A DNA stretch of 22,535 nt from CAJAUT01 sp043809365 (GCA_043809365.1 JAZDDW010000056.1:1-22535), one strand, 5' to 3'; counted from the first letter of the stretch, positions 14,378 to 22,307 are shown. Notes: generated by a model from the letters alone, not told the origin. Numbers and translations: made by a program.

Positions 14378-15580
14378 ATGAAGAAAATTAAAATTGGAAT
14401 TATTTTGGCGGTCTTGGTAGGCACGGGATATTTTGGCTATACAAAGTATAAAACAGCCAATGCAAAACCTTCCTATCAAACGGCAACGGCCGAAAAAGGA
14501 ACGCTCGTTGTCTCGATTTCGGCTAGTGGATCGGTGACTTCGGCTAATAATAGCCCCGTGTTGACTGATGCGACGGGCGTGGTTTTGCGGGTTTATGTAA
14601 ATGAGGGGGACCTGGTCAAGGCGGGACAGAAAATTGCAGACCTAGAGCTAGATCAAGATAGTAAACAAAGATACTTGGCAGAATCGGCAAGTTATCAAAA
14701 TGCCAAAAACGCGCTTGCTAGCGCACAGGCTTCTTCTTACACGGCGAATTCTACTATGTGGAGCGCGCACGAGAAGTTGATGGGGGACGCGGTATCCCGG
14801 AGCTTGGCAGCGGAAGACCCGACCATGATTGTGCAAAGCTCGGATTGGAATAGTGCGGAGTTGAAGTATAAAAACTCGCTTGAAGCGATCAAGCAAGCCC
14901 AGACATCTTTGGCGAGCACCTCCCTCTCACTTCGTCAGTCATCGCCCACGATTTATGCCCCAATTAGTGGAACAGTAACTGGGCTCACACTCCAAGTGGG
15001 GACAGTAATCTCGGCAACTGCCGGTACATCATCTTCGGGCTCAACTACTACCAAGAAAATTGCTTCAATCACAACCGCAGCTGCACCAATAATTAGTGTC
15101 AATCTAACTGAAGTAGATGCACCCAAAGTAAAGGTGGGTGACAAGGTGACAGTCACGGTCCCCGCATTAAATAAAACGTATGTCGGACATGTTGCGAGTA
15201 TCGATGTATCGGGATCGATTAGCTCGGGAGTAGTCACCTACCCAACTTATATTCAACTAGATGCACTGGAGACAAGTCTCTTACCAAATATGTCGATTTC
15301 GGCAAGTATTATTACCGATACCAAAGATGATGTGTTATTGGTGCCGAGCTCTAGCATAAAAACGCAAGATGGAACTACATATATCCAAGAGCTACAAAAT
15401 GGAAGTTTGAACTTGACCCCTGTCGAGATCGGACTCCAGTCCGATACACAAGTAGAGGTTATTTCGGGAGTCGGTCCCGGGGTGACAGTAGTGACCGCAG
15501 TTACATCTACTTCAACTACTAGCTCGACACAAACTAAATCAGTATTCTCAATGGGTGGCCGCGGGCTTGGTGGAAGATAA
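14378..15580 (+). CDS. Membrane fusion protein of an ABC export system (MacA/HlyD type)
   Basis: The 400-aa protein has an N-terminal membrane anchor (IGIILAVLVGTGYFGYTKY, about 6-24). The split lipoyl/biotinyl-like domain has halves at about 45-90 and 188-212 (SPTIYAPISGTVTGLTLQVG) flanking a helical hairpin region (about 95-185). A beta-barrel and a membrane-proximal domain follow. The tail is Ser/Thr-rich and ends in GGRGLGGR. It would link the ATPase-permease pair to its export path outside the membrane. No TolC-type outer-membrane gene is nearby, which fits a single-membrane CPR cell. Only 1 nt separates it from the ABC ATPase ATG. Confidence 0.92.
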   Translation: MKKIKIGIILAVLVGTGYFGYTKYKTANAKPSYQTATAEKGTLVVSISASGSVTSANNSPVLTDATGVVLRVYVNEGDLVKAGQKIADLELDQDSKQRYLAESASYQNAKNALASAQASSYTANSTMWSAHEKLMGDAVSRSLAAEDPTMIVQSSDWNSAELKYKNSLEAIKQAQTSLASTSLSLRQSSPTIYAPISGTVTGLTLQVGTVISATAGTSSSGSTTTKKIASITTAAAPIISVNLTEVDAPKVKVGDKVTVTVPALNKTYVGHVASIDVSGSISSGVVTYPTYIQLDALETSLLPNMSISASIITDTKDDVLLVPSSSIKTQDGTTYIQELQNGSLNLTPVEIGLQSDTQVEVISGVGPGVTVVTAVTSTSTTSSTQTKSVFSMGGRGLGGR

Positions 15581-15581
15581 T

Positions 15582-16301
15582 ATGGTGATTATTGCCGTCA
15601 AAAATATCTCGAAAATTTACCTAACTGGTGAGGTGGAGACTAAGGCACTCGACAAGATCTCCTTTTCTGTGAATAAGGGTGAGTTTGTGGCGATCATGGG
15701 ACCGTCGGGATCGGGTAAAAGCACGCTGATGCACATCCTGGGAGCGCTCGACACTCCGACCTCGGGATCGTACCTACTAAATGGTCAAGAAGTATCAAAA
15801 CTTAACGACGACGAGCTTGCAGACATCCGCAATCAACAAATTGGTTTTATTTTCCAGGCTTTTAACTTGCTACCTAGAACTACGGCGATAAAAAACGTGA
15901 TGCTCCCGATGTTATACGCTGGGGTTGATCCAGTAGAAAGGAAGAATAGAGCGGAAAAATTGCTGACGATGGTGGGGCTTGCGGAGCGCATGTATCATAC
16001 TTCCAATCAACTGTCGGGAGGACAACAGCAACGAGTTGCGATTGCGAGAGGACTTGTTATGGATCCAGCCATACTTCTGGCGGACGAGCCGACGGGAAAT
16101 ATCGCGACTGTACAAGCAGATGAGATTATGAGTATCTTTACAAAACTAAATAAAGCCGGTCACACAATCGTGATGATTACACATGAACCCGATATTGCAA
16201 GCTACGCAAAGAGAATTATTACCATCCGGGATGGAAGAATAGTAACGGATAAACCCTCCTTCGCCAAAGGCTTCGGACGGGCAAGTCGGAGGAATAGATA
16301 A
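15582..16301 (+). CDS. ABC transporter ATP-binding protein (MacB/LolD type)
   Basis: The 239-aa ATPase starts at ATG 15582, 1 nt after the membrane fusion protein stop. It has Walker A GPSGSGKS at 40-47, Q-loop Gln92, signature LSGGQ at 144-148, Walker B LLADEP at 165-170 and switch His201. The D-loop reads TGNIAT, with Ala175 where MacB/LolD proteins normally have Asp (GNLD). The last residues (PSFAKGFGRASRRNR, 225-239) are encoded by a hairpin-repeat copy (16254-16285) and give a basic tail not expected in the family. The stop overlaps the permease start (TAATG). Confidence 0.95.
   Translation: MVIIAVKNISKIYLTGEVETKALDKISFSVNKGEFVAIMGPSGSGKSTLMHILGALDTPTSGSYLLNGQEVSKLNDDELADIRNQQIGFIFQAFNLLPRTTAIKNVMLPMLYAGVDPVERKNRAEKLLTMVGLAERMYHTSNQLSGGQQQRVAIARGLVMDPAILLADEPTGNIATVQADEIMSIFTKLNKAGHTIVMITHEPDIASYAKRIITIRDGRIVTDKPSFAKGFGRASRRNR
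16254..16285. repeat. Hairpin repeat family, copy B, at the 3' end of the ABC ATPase gene
   Basis: CCCTCCTTCGCC-AA-AGGCTTCGG-A-CGGGCAAG matches copy A (10136-10165) outside small indels. Here it is read in the opposite orientation and in another frame, giving SFAKGFGRA. It ends just before the GGAGG that serves the permease gene. Confidence 0.7.
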
Positions 16302-17521
16302 TGGAATATAGAGAGTTAATAATAGAAGCTGTGGGGACACTGAGAGTCAATAAGATGCGCACGGGACTCGCGGTCTTGGGAATCGTGATTGGGATCGGGA
16401 GCGTGATTGCGCTCATCTCACTTGGGCAAGGAAGTCAACAACAAATAACTAATCAAATCGAATCTCTCGGAGCCAATCTTCTGACAGTTTCTCCACAGGG
16501 GCAACAAACTGGACCCGTGAGGCAGGCTGCGGGAGGCGGAACTACATTAATACTCGAGGACGCGGCGGCAATAGCCAAACTAACTACGGGGACGGTTAGC
16601 AAGGTGTCGCCAGAAGTGAGCGGGAGAGCACAAGTGACTGCCGGCAAAAATAATACTAATACTTCGGTAACTGGAGTGACAGATATATACGCAGAGGTAC
16701 ACAAAGTCGAAATGGCGAGCGGAAATTTTGTGAGCACACGCGATAACGAAGCGATGACCAAGATTGCGGTACTTGGACCTACTACAGTCATTGATTTGTT
16801 TGGTGAGGGGGTGGACCCACTAAATCAAACCATCCGGGTTAATGGACAGGATTTGCGGGTCGTTGGAGTTACGGTCGCCAAGGGCGGAGCGGGCTTTAAC
16901 AATCCAGACGATGCGATCTATATTCCCCTTTCGACGGCGATGAAGTTGATATTTGGGCGAACCTATATCAACGCTATTTCAGTCGAGGCGACTAGCTCGG
17001 ATCTGATGGTTCAAGCACAAGATGATATAGGATATCTTCTACTCGCTCGTCACAAATTGAGTGATCCTGCTAAAGCCGACTTTCAGATCTTTTCACAGAG
17101 CGATATTCTGAGCACCGCAAGTCAAGTAACGGGGACTATTACCTCGCTTCTAGGGGGAATTGCTGCCATCTCACTACTGGTTGGCGGAATTGGAATCATG
17201 AATATAATGCTCGTCACAGTGACTGAGCGTACGCGAGAGATAGGGCTTAGAAAAGCGCTCGGGGCAAAACGCAAATATATTATCACTCAATTTTTGCTAG
17301 AGTCCTTGATACTGACTATGGTCGGGGGATTCTTGGGTATGTTGTTTGGCTTTTTGACCTCCTATACTCTATCTAAGATATTGGGAATCGCTTTTGTGAT
17401 TACCGTATCGTCAGTACTTCTTGCGATCGGCGTGTCCTCTTCAATCGGACTCGTGTTTGGGTGGTACCCAGCTAGGAAAGCGGCAGCACTGCAACCTATC
17501 GAAGCATTGCGATACGAATAG
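16301..17521 (+). CDS. MacB/FtsX-family ABC permease
   Basis: The 406-aa permease has an N-terminal cytoplasmic segment, TM1 at about 18-40 (GLAVLGIVIGIGSVIALISL) and a large extracytoplasmic MacB periplasmic-core-like domain (about 45-270). Three C-terminal helices follow from about 275. The FtsX signature GGIGIMNIMLVTVTERTREI precedes LRKALGAKRKYI, the coupling region. It would work as a dimer with the ATPase and the fusion protein to expel peptides, drugs or lipid-linked substrates. The start ATG 16301 shares its A with the ATPase stop and has Shine-Dalgarno GGAGGA. The substrate is unknown. Confidence 0.95.
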   Translation: MEYRELIIEAVGTLRVNKMRTGLAVLGIVIGIGSVIALISLGQGSQQQITNQIESLGANLLTVSPQGQQTGPVRQAAGGGTTLILEDAAAIAKLTTGTVSKVSPEVSGRAQVTAGKNNTNTSVTGVTDIYAEVHKVEMASGNFVSTRDNEAMTKIAVLGPTTVIDLFGEGVDPLNQTIRVNGQDLRVVGVTVAKGGAGFNNPDDAIYIPLSTAMKLIFGRTYINAISVEATSSDLMVQAQDDIGYLLLARHKLSDPAKADFQIFSQSDILSTASQVTGTITSLLGGIAAISLLVGGIGIMNIMLVTVTERTREIGLRKALGAKRKYIITQFLLESLILTMVGGFLGMLFGFLTSYTLSKILGIAFVITVSSVLLAIGVSSSIGLVFGWYPARKAAALQPIEALRYE

Positions 17522-17553
17522 TTCAGGGGATATTCAGAATGCTAATGTAGTAT
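17522..17553 (+). promoter_or_regulatory. Second TTCAG direct-repeat box before the DUF5666 gene
   Basis: TTCAG at 17522-17526 and 17533-17537 have the same 11-bp phasing as at 12654-12669. The flanks also agree (TTCAGG-N2-A-N-ATTCAG in both). A weak -10 TAGTAT (17548-17553) follows at almost the same distance. The box begins directly after the permease stop and would let the response regulator boost the last gene. Confidence 0.65.
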
Positions 17554-17580
17554 TTACTTATTAACAATGTGAGGAGACTT

Positions 17581-18018
17581 ATGAAAAACAATAATTTGAT
17601 AGTTGGATGCTTGGCAACAGCAGCCATCGCCGGGGGAGTCGGATTTTGGGGTGGAAAGATGTACAACCAAAATCAGCGTGGGGGCCGTTTTGAACAGATG
17701 GAGAATAGAAACGGAAACAGAGGACCGAGTGGATCGGGACTACCTAACGCTGGGTTTCGCGGCGGGATGTTGATCGGAGAAGTGATGTCGAAGGATGATA
17801 AGAGTATTACGGTGAAGATGCCGGACGGGAGTTCAAAAATCGTAATACTTTCTAGTTCAACGGTATATCGGACGGCAACAGATACAACAAAGGATCAGCT
17901 CGAAGTCGGAAAGAATATTGCTGTACAAGGAATGCAGAATGCGGATGGGAGTACGACCGCCACGAGTATAGAGCTGAATCCGGTGATGCGGGGACAAAAC
18001 ATTCCCTTAGCGAAATAG
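17581..18018 (+). CDS. Exported DUF5666-like protein
   Basis: The 145-aa product starts at ATG 17581 with Shine-Dalgarno GAGGAG 5 nt upstream. An uncleaved signal or anchor covers about residues 4-24 (NLIVGCLATAAIAGGVGFWG). A low-complexity Gly/Arg/Asn linker (about 30-60) precedes a small beta domain (about 62-135: GEVMSKDDKSITVKMPDGS, VGKNIAVQGMQNADGSTTAT), which resembles DUF5666. It would sit on the outer face of the membrane. It follows the pump operon, and its promoter shares the TTCAG box of the regulator operon, so it may be an accessory of the pump or of envelope stress. The 3' end overlaps the convergent Nramp gene by 12 nt. Confidence 0.8.
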   Translation: MKNNNLIVGCLATAAIAGGVGFWGGKMYNQNQRGGRFEQMENRNGNRGPSGSGLPNAGFRGGMLIGEVMSKDDKSITVKMPDGSSKIVILSSSTVYRTATDTTKDQLEVGKNIAVQGMQNADGSTTATSIELNPVMRGQNIPLAK

Positions 18019-19287
18019 AAGCATGTAGACGGTACCGACAGCGGAGAGGAACATACCAATAAAAGTCATCCAAATAAAGGAGCGGGAAAGAAATCCGCTC
18101 CTGTATTTTCCCATGATCTTTTTGTCACTACTAATTTTGCCAATTAAGAAAATGAGCGGGACGGCCACAAAACCATTCAAGACTGCCGAATAAACAAGGG
18201 CGTGCATGGGCTCGATACCAAGATAGTTGATGAGGAGTCCCACGACTGTCGCGAGAATAATGGCGCCGTAGAAGCCATGGGCTTGGCGGAATTTGAGATT
18301 AAGGCCATCGCGGAAATTGAAAGCTTCGCTGATTGCATAGGCGGCGGAACCAGCCATCACAGGAATGCCGAGAAGTCCTAGACCAATGACACCGGTTGTG
18401 AAAAGTAGTTTGGCGAGGTATCCAGCATTGGGGAATGTTTGAACGAGTGGTTCGAGGGCTCGCGCGGCATCGGCCGCCGTTTTGATATCGGTCACGCCAT
18501 TTTTATTCAAAACTACGGCCGCGACGATAATAATCGCCCAAGTACCAAACTCTGAGAAGAGCATGCCAAGAATAGTATCGAGACGGATATTGCGGACGAA
18601 GCGAGTCGTCAAACGGGGAATCCCATGCTTGATCATTTTGAGTGATCTTTCTTCTTCGACTTCTTCGGAAGCTTGCCAGAAAAACATGAAAGGAGAAATG
18701 GTTGTACCCAACACGCCGGTCGCGATAAAGAAGAAGGCAAAGTTAAATTCGATATGGGGAATAATGGTGGCGGAGAGGACACTCGCCCAAGGAACTTGAA
18801 TGATCAACATGGTTAGCGGGTAGGCAAGGAGAGTAAGAGTGAGCCATTTGAGAAGCCTGGAGTAGGCGCGGTAGGAAGTAAAGATTTCTAAGAAAAGGAT
18901 GAGGAGAGTGGTGGCGAGGGCGAGCGTCGTGAAGCTAAATGGAGTAATTAATTGGAGCGAGGCAGCCATGGCCCCAATATCGGCACCAATATTGATGGTA
19001 TTGGAAACCAAGACGAGGATGACCATAAACATGAGGATGCGACGACTAAAGTGTTTTTTGACAGCGTGAGACAAACCATGACCGGTGACAGCACCGATCC
19101 GGGCGCAAGCTTCTTGAACCGAGATAAGAAACGGTAGCATGTAAACGGCAGTCCATAACTGGCCGAGGCCAAACTGGGCACCGGTTTGACTGTAGGTGGC
19201 GATACCTGATGGGTCGTCGTCGGCTGCGCCGGTAATCAAACCCGGACCAACACTTTTGATAATCTCTTTGAAGCTTTTTTTACTCAC
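18007..19287 (-). CDS. Nramp-superfamily divalent metal transporter with non-canonical site
   Basis: The 426-aa protein has about 11 hydrophobic segments and the Nramp opening GPGLITGAADDDPSG at about 14-28. The canonical TM1 motif DPGN is replaced by DPSG. The TM6 Met-Pro-His motif is absent; the region reads TTISPFMFFWQASEE. Nramp-related transporters with such changes have been linked to magnesium instead of Mn/Fe, so an mntH label is not justified. The start is GTG 19287, directly after a GGGGGA stretch, an unusually tight Shine-Dalgarno spacing. The gene follows the GIY-YIG gene by 5 nt. Confidence 0.88.
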   Translation of the reverse strand: MSKKSFKEIIKSVGPGLITGAADDDPSGIATYSQTGAQFGLGQLWTAVYMLPFLISVQEACARIGAVTGHGLSHAVKKHFSRRILMFMVILVLVSNTINIGADIGAMAASLQLITPFSFTTLALATTLLILFLEIFTSYRAYSRLLKWLTLTLLAYPLTMLIIQVPWASVLSATIIPHIEFNFAFFFIATGVLGTTISPFMFFWQASEEVEEERSLKMIKHGIPRLTTRFVRNIRLDTILGMLFSEFGTWAIIIVAAVVLNKNGVTDIKTAADAARALEPLVQTFPNAGYLAKLLFTTGVIGLGLLGIPVMAGSAAYAISEAFNFRDGLNLKFRQAHGFYGAIILATVVGLLINYLGIEPMHALVYSAVLNGFVAVPLIFLIGKISSDKKIMGKYRSGFLSRSFIWMTFIGMFLSAVGTVYMLLFR

Positions 19288-19292
19288 TCCCC

Positions 19293-19562
19293 CTATTGTG
19301 ACCTAAAAGGTAACTCGTGGGAAGAGGAGATAAGAATAATTTTTTGCTGATGGGATAATTTTTTGAGCGTAGCTTCACGCTTGAGCGCTCCCGATTTGTC
19401 GGGGAGCTCTTCTTGGTAGACGACTTTAACTGGTTTGTGACTACGAGTGTAGCTGGCTCCCTTACCCGATTGGTGGGTCAGAAAACGCTTGGGAACATTG
19501 TTGGTGGTACCCAGATAATAACTACCCCCCTCACAAAGGAGCATATAGACAAAGTAACTCAT
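19293..19562 (-). CDS. GIY-YIG nuclease-superfamily protein
   Basis: The 89-aa protein is a stand-alone GIY-YIG domain of the YhbQ/UPF0213 type. The paired strands VYMLLC and SYYLGTT stand in for GIY and YIG. A conserved Arg (PKRFLTH, about 25-26) and a catalytic-type Glu (ALKREATLKKL, about 63) follow. Small members of this kind are common in Patescibacteria and their role is unclear. ATG 19562 is chosen over an in-frame upstream start because the latter would overlap the divergent zinc-ribbon gene. A TAATAT box lies 7 nt before the ATG. Confidence 0.88.
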   Translation of the reverse strand: MSYFVYMLLCEGGSYYLGTTNNVPKRFLTHQSGKGASYTRSHKPVKVVYQEELPDKSGALKREATLKKLSHQQKIILISSSHELPFRSQ

Positions 19563-19581
19563 TGTGTCTATATTAACCCTC
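19563..19581. promoter_or_regulatory. 19-bp divergent promoter with a shared symmetric -10
   Basis: The whole gap between two divergent start codons is 19 bp. TATATT (19569-19574) reads as a plus-strand -10 ending 7 nt before ATG 19582. TAATAT (19570-19575, minus strand) ends 7 nt before ATG 19562. For the plus direction, TAGACA at 19546-19551 lies 17 bp upstream. Both mRNAs would be leaderless or nearly so. Confidence 0.55.
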
Positions 19582-20124
19582 ATGGAAGAAATATGCCCCA
19601 AATGTAATAAACCGCTTGGTCCAGTCACAGAGACCAAAACTGGCAAACAACTACAGCGCTGCTCAGGCGGGAGTTGGAACCCAGATACCCATAAAAATGA
19701 AGGTTGTGATTATGTGAAATGGCTAGAGTTTAAGCCACAGGAACTAGATGAGAAATGCCCCAAGTGCGGATCCCCCCTCGTCCTGAATGTGACCCGGTTT
19801 GGTAAAAAGATGAAAAAGTGTTCGACTAATGTGTGGAACAGCGAGCTCAGGAAAGCCGAGGGGTGTGATTATATCGAGTGGATCAATGGGACGACAGAGA
19901 AACTGGACGAGGATTGCCCAGAGTGTGGGAAGAAGCTTGTACTCTATACAACGGCGGCGGGGAAGAAAATGAAGAAATGTAGTACGGCCGGGTGGGACCG
20001 AGAGAAGAAAGAGGCGACGGGATGTACTTATGTTGAGTGGCTCAAGGCTGAACAATACGCGCCCAAAGATGGAGGTGAGGAGTTTTTACCACCAGAACCA
20101 ATGCCGGAAGACAGTCAACAATAG
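19582..20124 (+). CDS. Triple topoisomerase-type zinc-ribbon protein
   Basis: The 180-aa protein is three tandem four-cysteine modules. Their Cys positions are 5, 8, 27, 42; 59, 62, 80, 95; and 112, 115, 133, 148. Each is CPxC, then 17-18 residues, Cys, 14 residues, Cys, followed by an aromatic tail (DYVKWL, DYIEWI, TYVEWL). They resemble the C-terminal zinc fingers of type IA topoisomerases but stand without a catalytic domain. The tail is acidic and proline-rich. A DNA- or RNA-binding role is likely. ATG 19582 is preferred; an in-frame GTG at 19564 falls inside the promoter. The next gene starts 3 nt downstream. Confidence 0.85.
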   Translation: MEEICPKCNKPLGPVTETKTGKQLQRCSGGSWNPDTHKNEGCDYVKWLEFKPQELDEKCPKCGSPLVLNVTRFGKKMKKCSTNVWNSELRKAEGCDYIEWINGTTEKLDEDCPECGKKLVLYTTAAGKKMKKCSTAGWDREKKEATGCTYVEWLKAEQYAPKDGGEEFLPPEPMPEDSQQ

Positions 20125-20127
20125 AAC

Positions 20128-21159
20128 ATGAACGTCGCTTTCACCTATAACACCCAACGAAGTAAATCCACAACCCACTTGGATCAACAAACTGATTTGG
20201 AATTTGATACCCCTGAAGTGATCGAGGGAATTGTACAGTCACTGACGAGACTAGGCCACCGAGTATATCCGATTGAGGCCGATTGGAAAGCCTTGACAAA
20301 GCTCGCTAAACTAAAAAACAAAATCCACATTGTGTTGAATATCGCAGAAGGAATGGGGGGGGAAGCCCGAGAATCACAGATACCCATATATTGTGAAATG
20401 CTCAATATACCCTATACACATTCTGGCCCTACGACTCACGCGCTCGGGCTCAACAAAAGTTGGACTAAACAGTTTTTGCTGGGGGTGACAGGAATAAACG
20501 TACCTGCATCTGTCTTGATATCAACTCAACAGGCAATTATTCCTCCTTCCCTAAAGTACCCGCTAATTATCAAGCCAAATAGCGAAGGTTCGAGTAAGGG
20601 CATACTAGACAAAAATGTGGTGCACGGAATTAAGACATTAAAGGAGAGACTAAAAATAATGTCAGATAATTTCCGAGGTGGGGTGATAGTAGAGGAATAT
20701 ATCGAAGGACGCGAATTTACTGTGGGAGTAATTGGAAACAATGAAACAATCGAAGTACTGCCAATTATTGAACAAAAATTTGATTTTCTCCCGAAGGGAA
20801 TGAATAAGATCGCAAGTTACGAACTCAAATGGATCTATGAAGACAAACTCCACAATCTGCAAGACGCATACGATTGCCCTGCTCAACTGACTAAGAAAGA
20901 GAGAAAATTAATTGAGGATACAACACGATTAATCTATCGAACGCTTAATGTCTGTGATTGTGCGCGAATCGACTATCGACTAGATTCGAAAGACAAACTT
21001 TATTTTATCGAAATTAATACGTTACCAGGAATGGTCCCTGATGAAAAAATTATGTCTTACTTCCCTTTGGCGGCGAGGACTGCAGGCTACAGTTTTGATC
21101 AGATGATCGAAAAAATTCTGCAAGTGGCGTGTAAGAGGTGGGGATTAAAGTACACGTGA
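20128..21159 (+). CDS. D-Ala-D-Ala ligase-like ATP-grasp enzyme
   Basis: The 343-aa protein has an ATP-grasp fold: nucleotide-binding KYPLIIKPNSEGSSKGI (about 148-164), EEYIEGREFTVGV (about 190-202), and a metal-binding end ARIDYRLD with FIEINTLPGM. The N-terminal domain reads LNIAEGMGGEARESQIP, where true Ddl enzymes show an HG-type motif with GEDG. It therefore belongs to a Ddl-related group whose substrate is not settled. It may join two amino acids or modify a peptide. It is probably co-transcribed with the zinc-ribbon gene (3-nt gap), with no clear functional link. Confidence 0.85.
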   Translation: MNVAFTYNTQRSKSTTHLDQQTDLEFDTPEVIEGIVQSLTRLGHRVYPIEADWKALTKLAKLKNKIHIVLNIAEGMGGEARESQIPIYCEMLNIPYTHSGPTTHALGLNKSWTKQFLLGVTGINVPASVLISTQQAIIPPSLKYPLIIKPNSEGSSKGILDKNVVHGIKTLKERLKIMSDNFRGGVIVEEYIEGREFTVGVIGNNETIEVLPIIEQKFDFLPKGMNKIASYELKWIYEDKLHNLQDAYDCPAQLTKKERKLIEDTTRLIYRTLNVCDCARIDYRLDSKDKLYFIEINTLPGMVPDEKIMSYFPLAARTAGYSFDQMIEKILQVACKRWGLKYT

Positions 21160-21209
21160 ATTAATCCTCTTAAGATCTAGTAGCTATTGTTATCTGTTGG
21201 CGGTAACGC

Positions 21210-21242
21210 CGTGCCACTCCGAAGCTGAAAGCGAAGGATGGG
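21210..21242. repeat. Hairpin repeat family, copy C, intergenic and diverged
   Basis: On the plus strand CTCCGAAGCTGAAAGCGAAGG aligns without gaps to the reverse complement of copy B (GTCCGAAGCCTTTGGCGAAGG). The inner stem GCC/GGC of copy B is GCT/AGC here, so pairing is kept. It lies in the 99-bp gap after the ATP-grasp gene, which otherwise shows no gene. Confidence 0.5.
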
Positions 21243-21258
21243 ACTATGTGAGAACCTA

Positions 21259-22302
21259 TTATTTCGGAATGACTTCGATCTTTACATAGTTATTTCCTGG
21301 TAAGCCTAAATTCACTTCATTTATCACTATTTTCTGTTTCATTGCCTCATATTGTTTTGCTGAAACTATTCTTGGATGTAATTGTCCCCCATTGCTAATT
21401 AATATCCCCCTTCCTATCCAATAATCAGCTATAGAGCCGAAGGTTGAGCCCAATGTTAAGTCATCAAATGCATTGTCAGGTGATAGTCCAAACGAAAAAC
21501 AGATACAGATATGATCTTCCTCGCCAAGGTAATTCCCCATAAATTCTGGCAATGATTCTGTATCGTAATATGCTAGTTCGATAAGCCGTGATTCAATAAT
21601 TTTATTCTTCTTCTCCGGTTCAGATAGATTCGTCCAGTCAGCTTTGCCATTCCAGTATATAGATCTGTAACTACGTTTTAACTCGGCTTCTTGCTTTTCA
21701 AGAGTCAGTTCGTCATATACTTCTCGTCTTTCGGGTAAAAGAGCTTCAACTTTTTTGATGATTTCATATTTATTACATCTATCGCTGACTCTGAAAAACT
21801 TTAGCTGAAGATTTGGAGGAACTTGTTTTTGATACCAAGTCAGTATTTTTTTAAACACAGCGATGTACTTTTCGATTACCTCATTTGGATAATTGTTCAT
21901 TCGAGGCAAAATCATATCCTCTGACATATATTCCATCGTGACTCCGGGTTCGTATAAAGCTAGTATTGGCAGGATATATTCAGTAATGTATCTAAAGTTA
22001 AATAGTTCAGCCCAATCTGGCTCTGGTCGTGAGAGATTCCAGTAGTGCTTATAGCCTCCAAATGGTATTACCAGGTGGATGGGCTTGCCAGCGTCAACAC
22101 TAATCTTGATCTTAGTTCTGATGTGATTTTTTGATTCTTGACCTAGTTGTTTTCTACGAAACTTCTTTCTGTCGATCTTTCTGAAAATGCAATCTACTTT
22201 ATCCCTACTAAATGATTTCTTGTCTTCATCAGTCGGAACATAGCCCTCAATTTTGGTTAAAAGTTTCTTTAGATAGTTATTTGCACATACTGTATTTACC
22301 AT
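21259..22302 (-). CDS. Uncharacterised protein with faint isocyanide-synthase (DIT1/PvcA)-like motifs
   Basis: The 347-aa product starts at ATG 22302, 5 nt after the tRNA-like element. A longer in-frame start at 22347 would translate through that element and is rejected. The gene is A+T-rich compared with its neighbours, suggesting transfer. Residues 72-150 read GKPIHLVIPFGGYKHYWN, EPDWAELF, LYEPGV, EYMSEDMIL and then a helix. This order parallels the lPafP-K-N, PDxAE, YPPGA and SDGrvF motifs of the DIT1/PvcA family. LHPRIVS (309-315) could parallel that family's late RLS-H segment. Similarity is weak and the function is inferred only; no export signal is seen. Confidence 0.6.
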   Translation of the reverse strand: MVNTVCANNYLKKLLTKIEGYVPTDEDKKSFSRDKVDCIFRKIDRKKFRRKQLGQESKNHIRTKIKISVDAGKPIHLVIPFGGYKHYWNLSRPEPDWAELFNFRYITEYILPILALYEPGVTMEYMSEDMILPRMNNYPNEVIEKYIAVFKKILTWYQKQVPPNLQLKFFRVSDRCNKYEIIKKVEALLPERREVYDELTLEKQEAELKRSYRSIYWNGKADWTNLSEPEKKNKIIESRLIELAYYDTESLPEFMGNYLGEEDHICICFSFGLSPDNAFDDLTLGSTFGSIADYWIGRGILISNGGQLHPRIVSAKQYEAMKQKIVINEVNLGLPGNNYVKIEVIPK

Positions 22303-22307
22303 ATATG

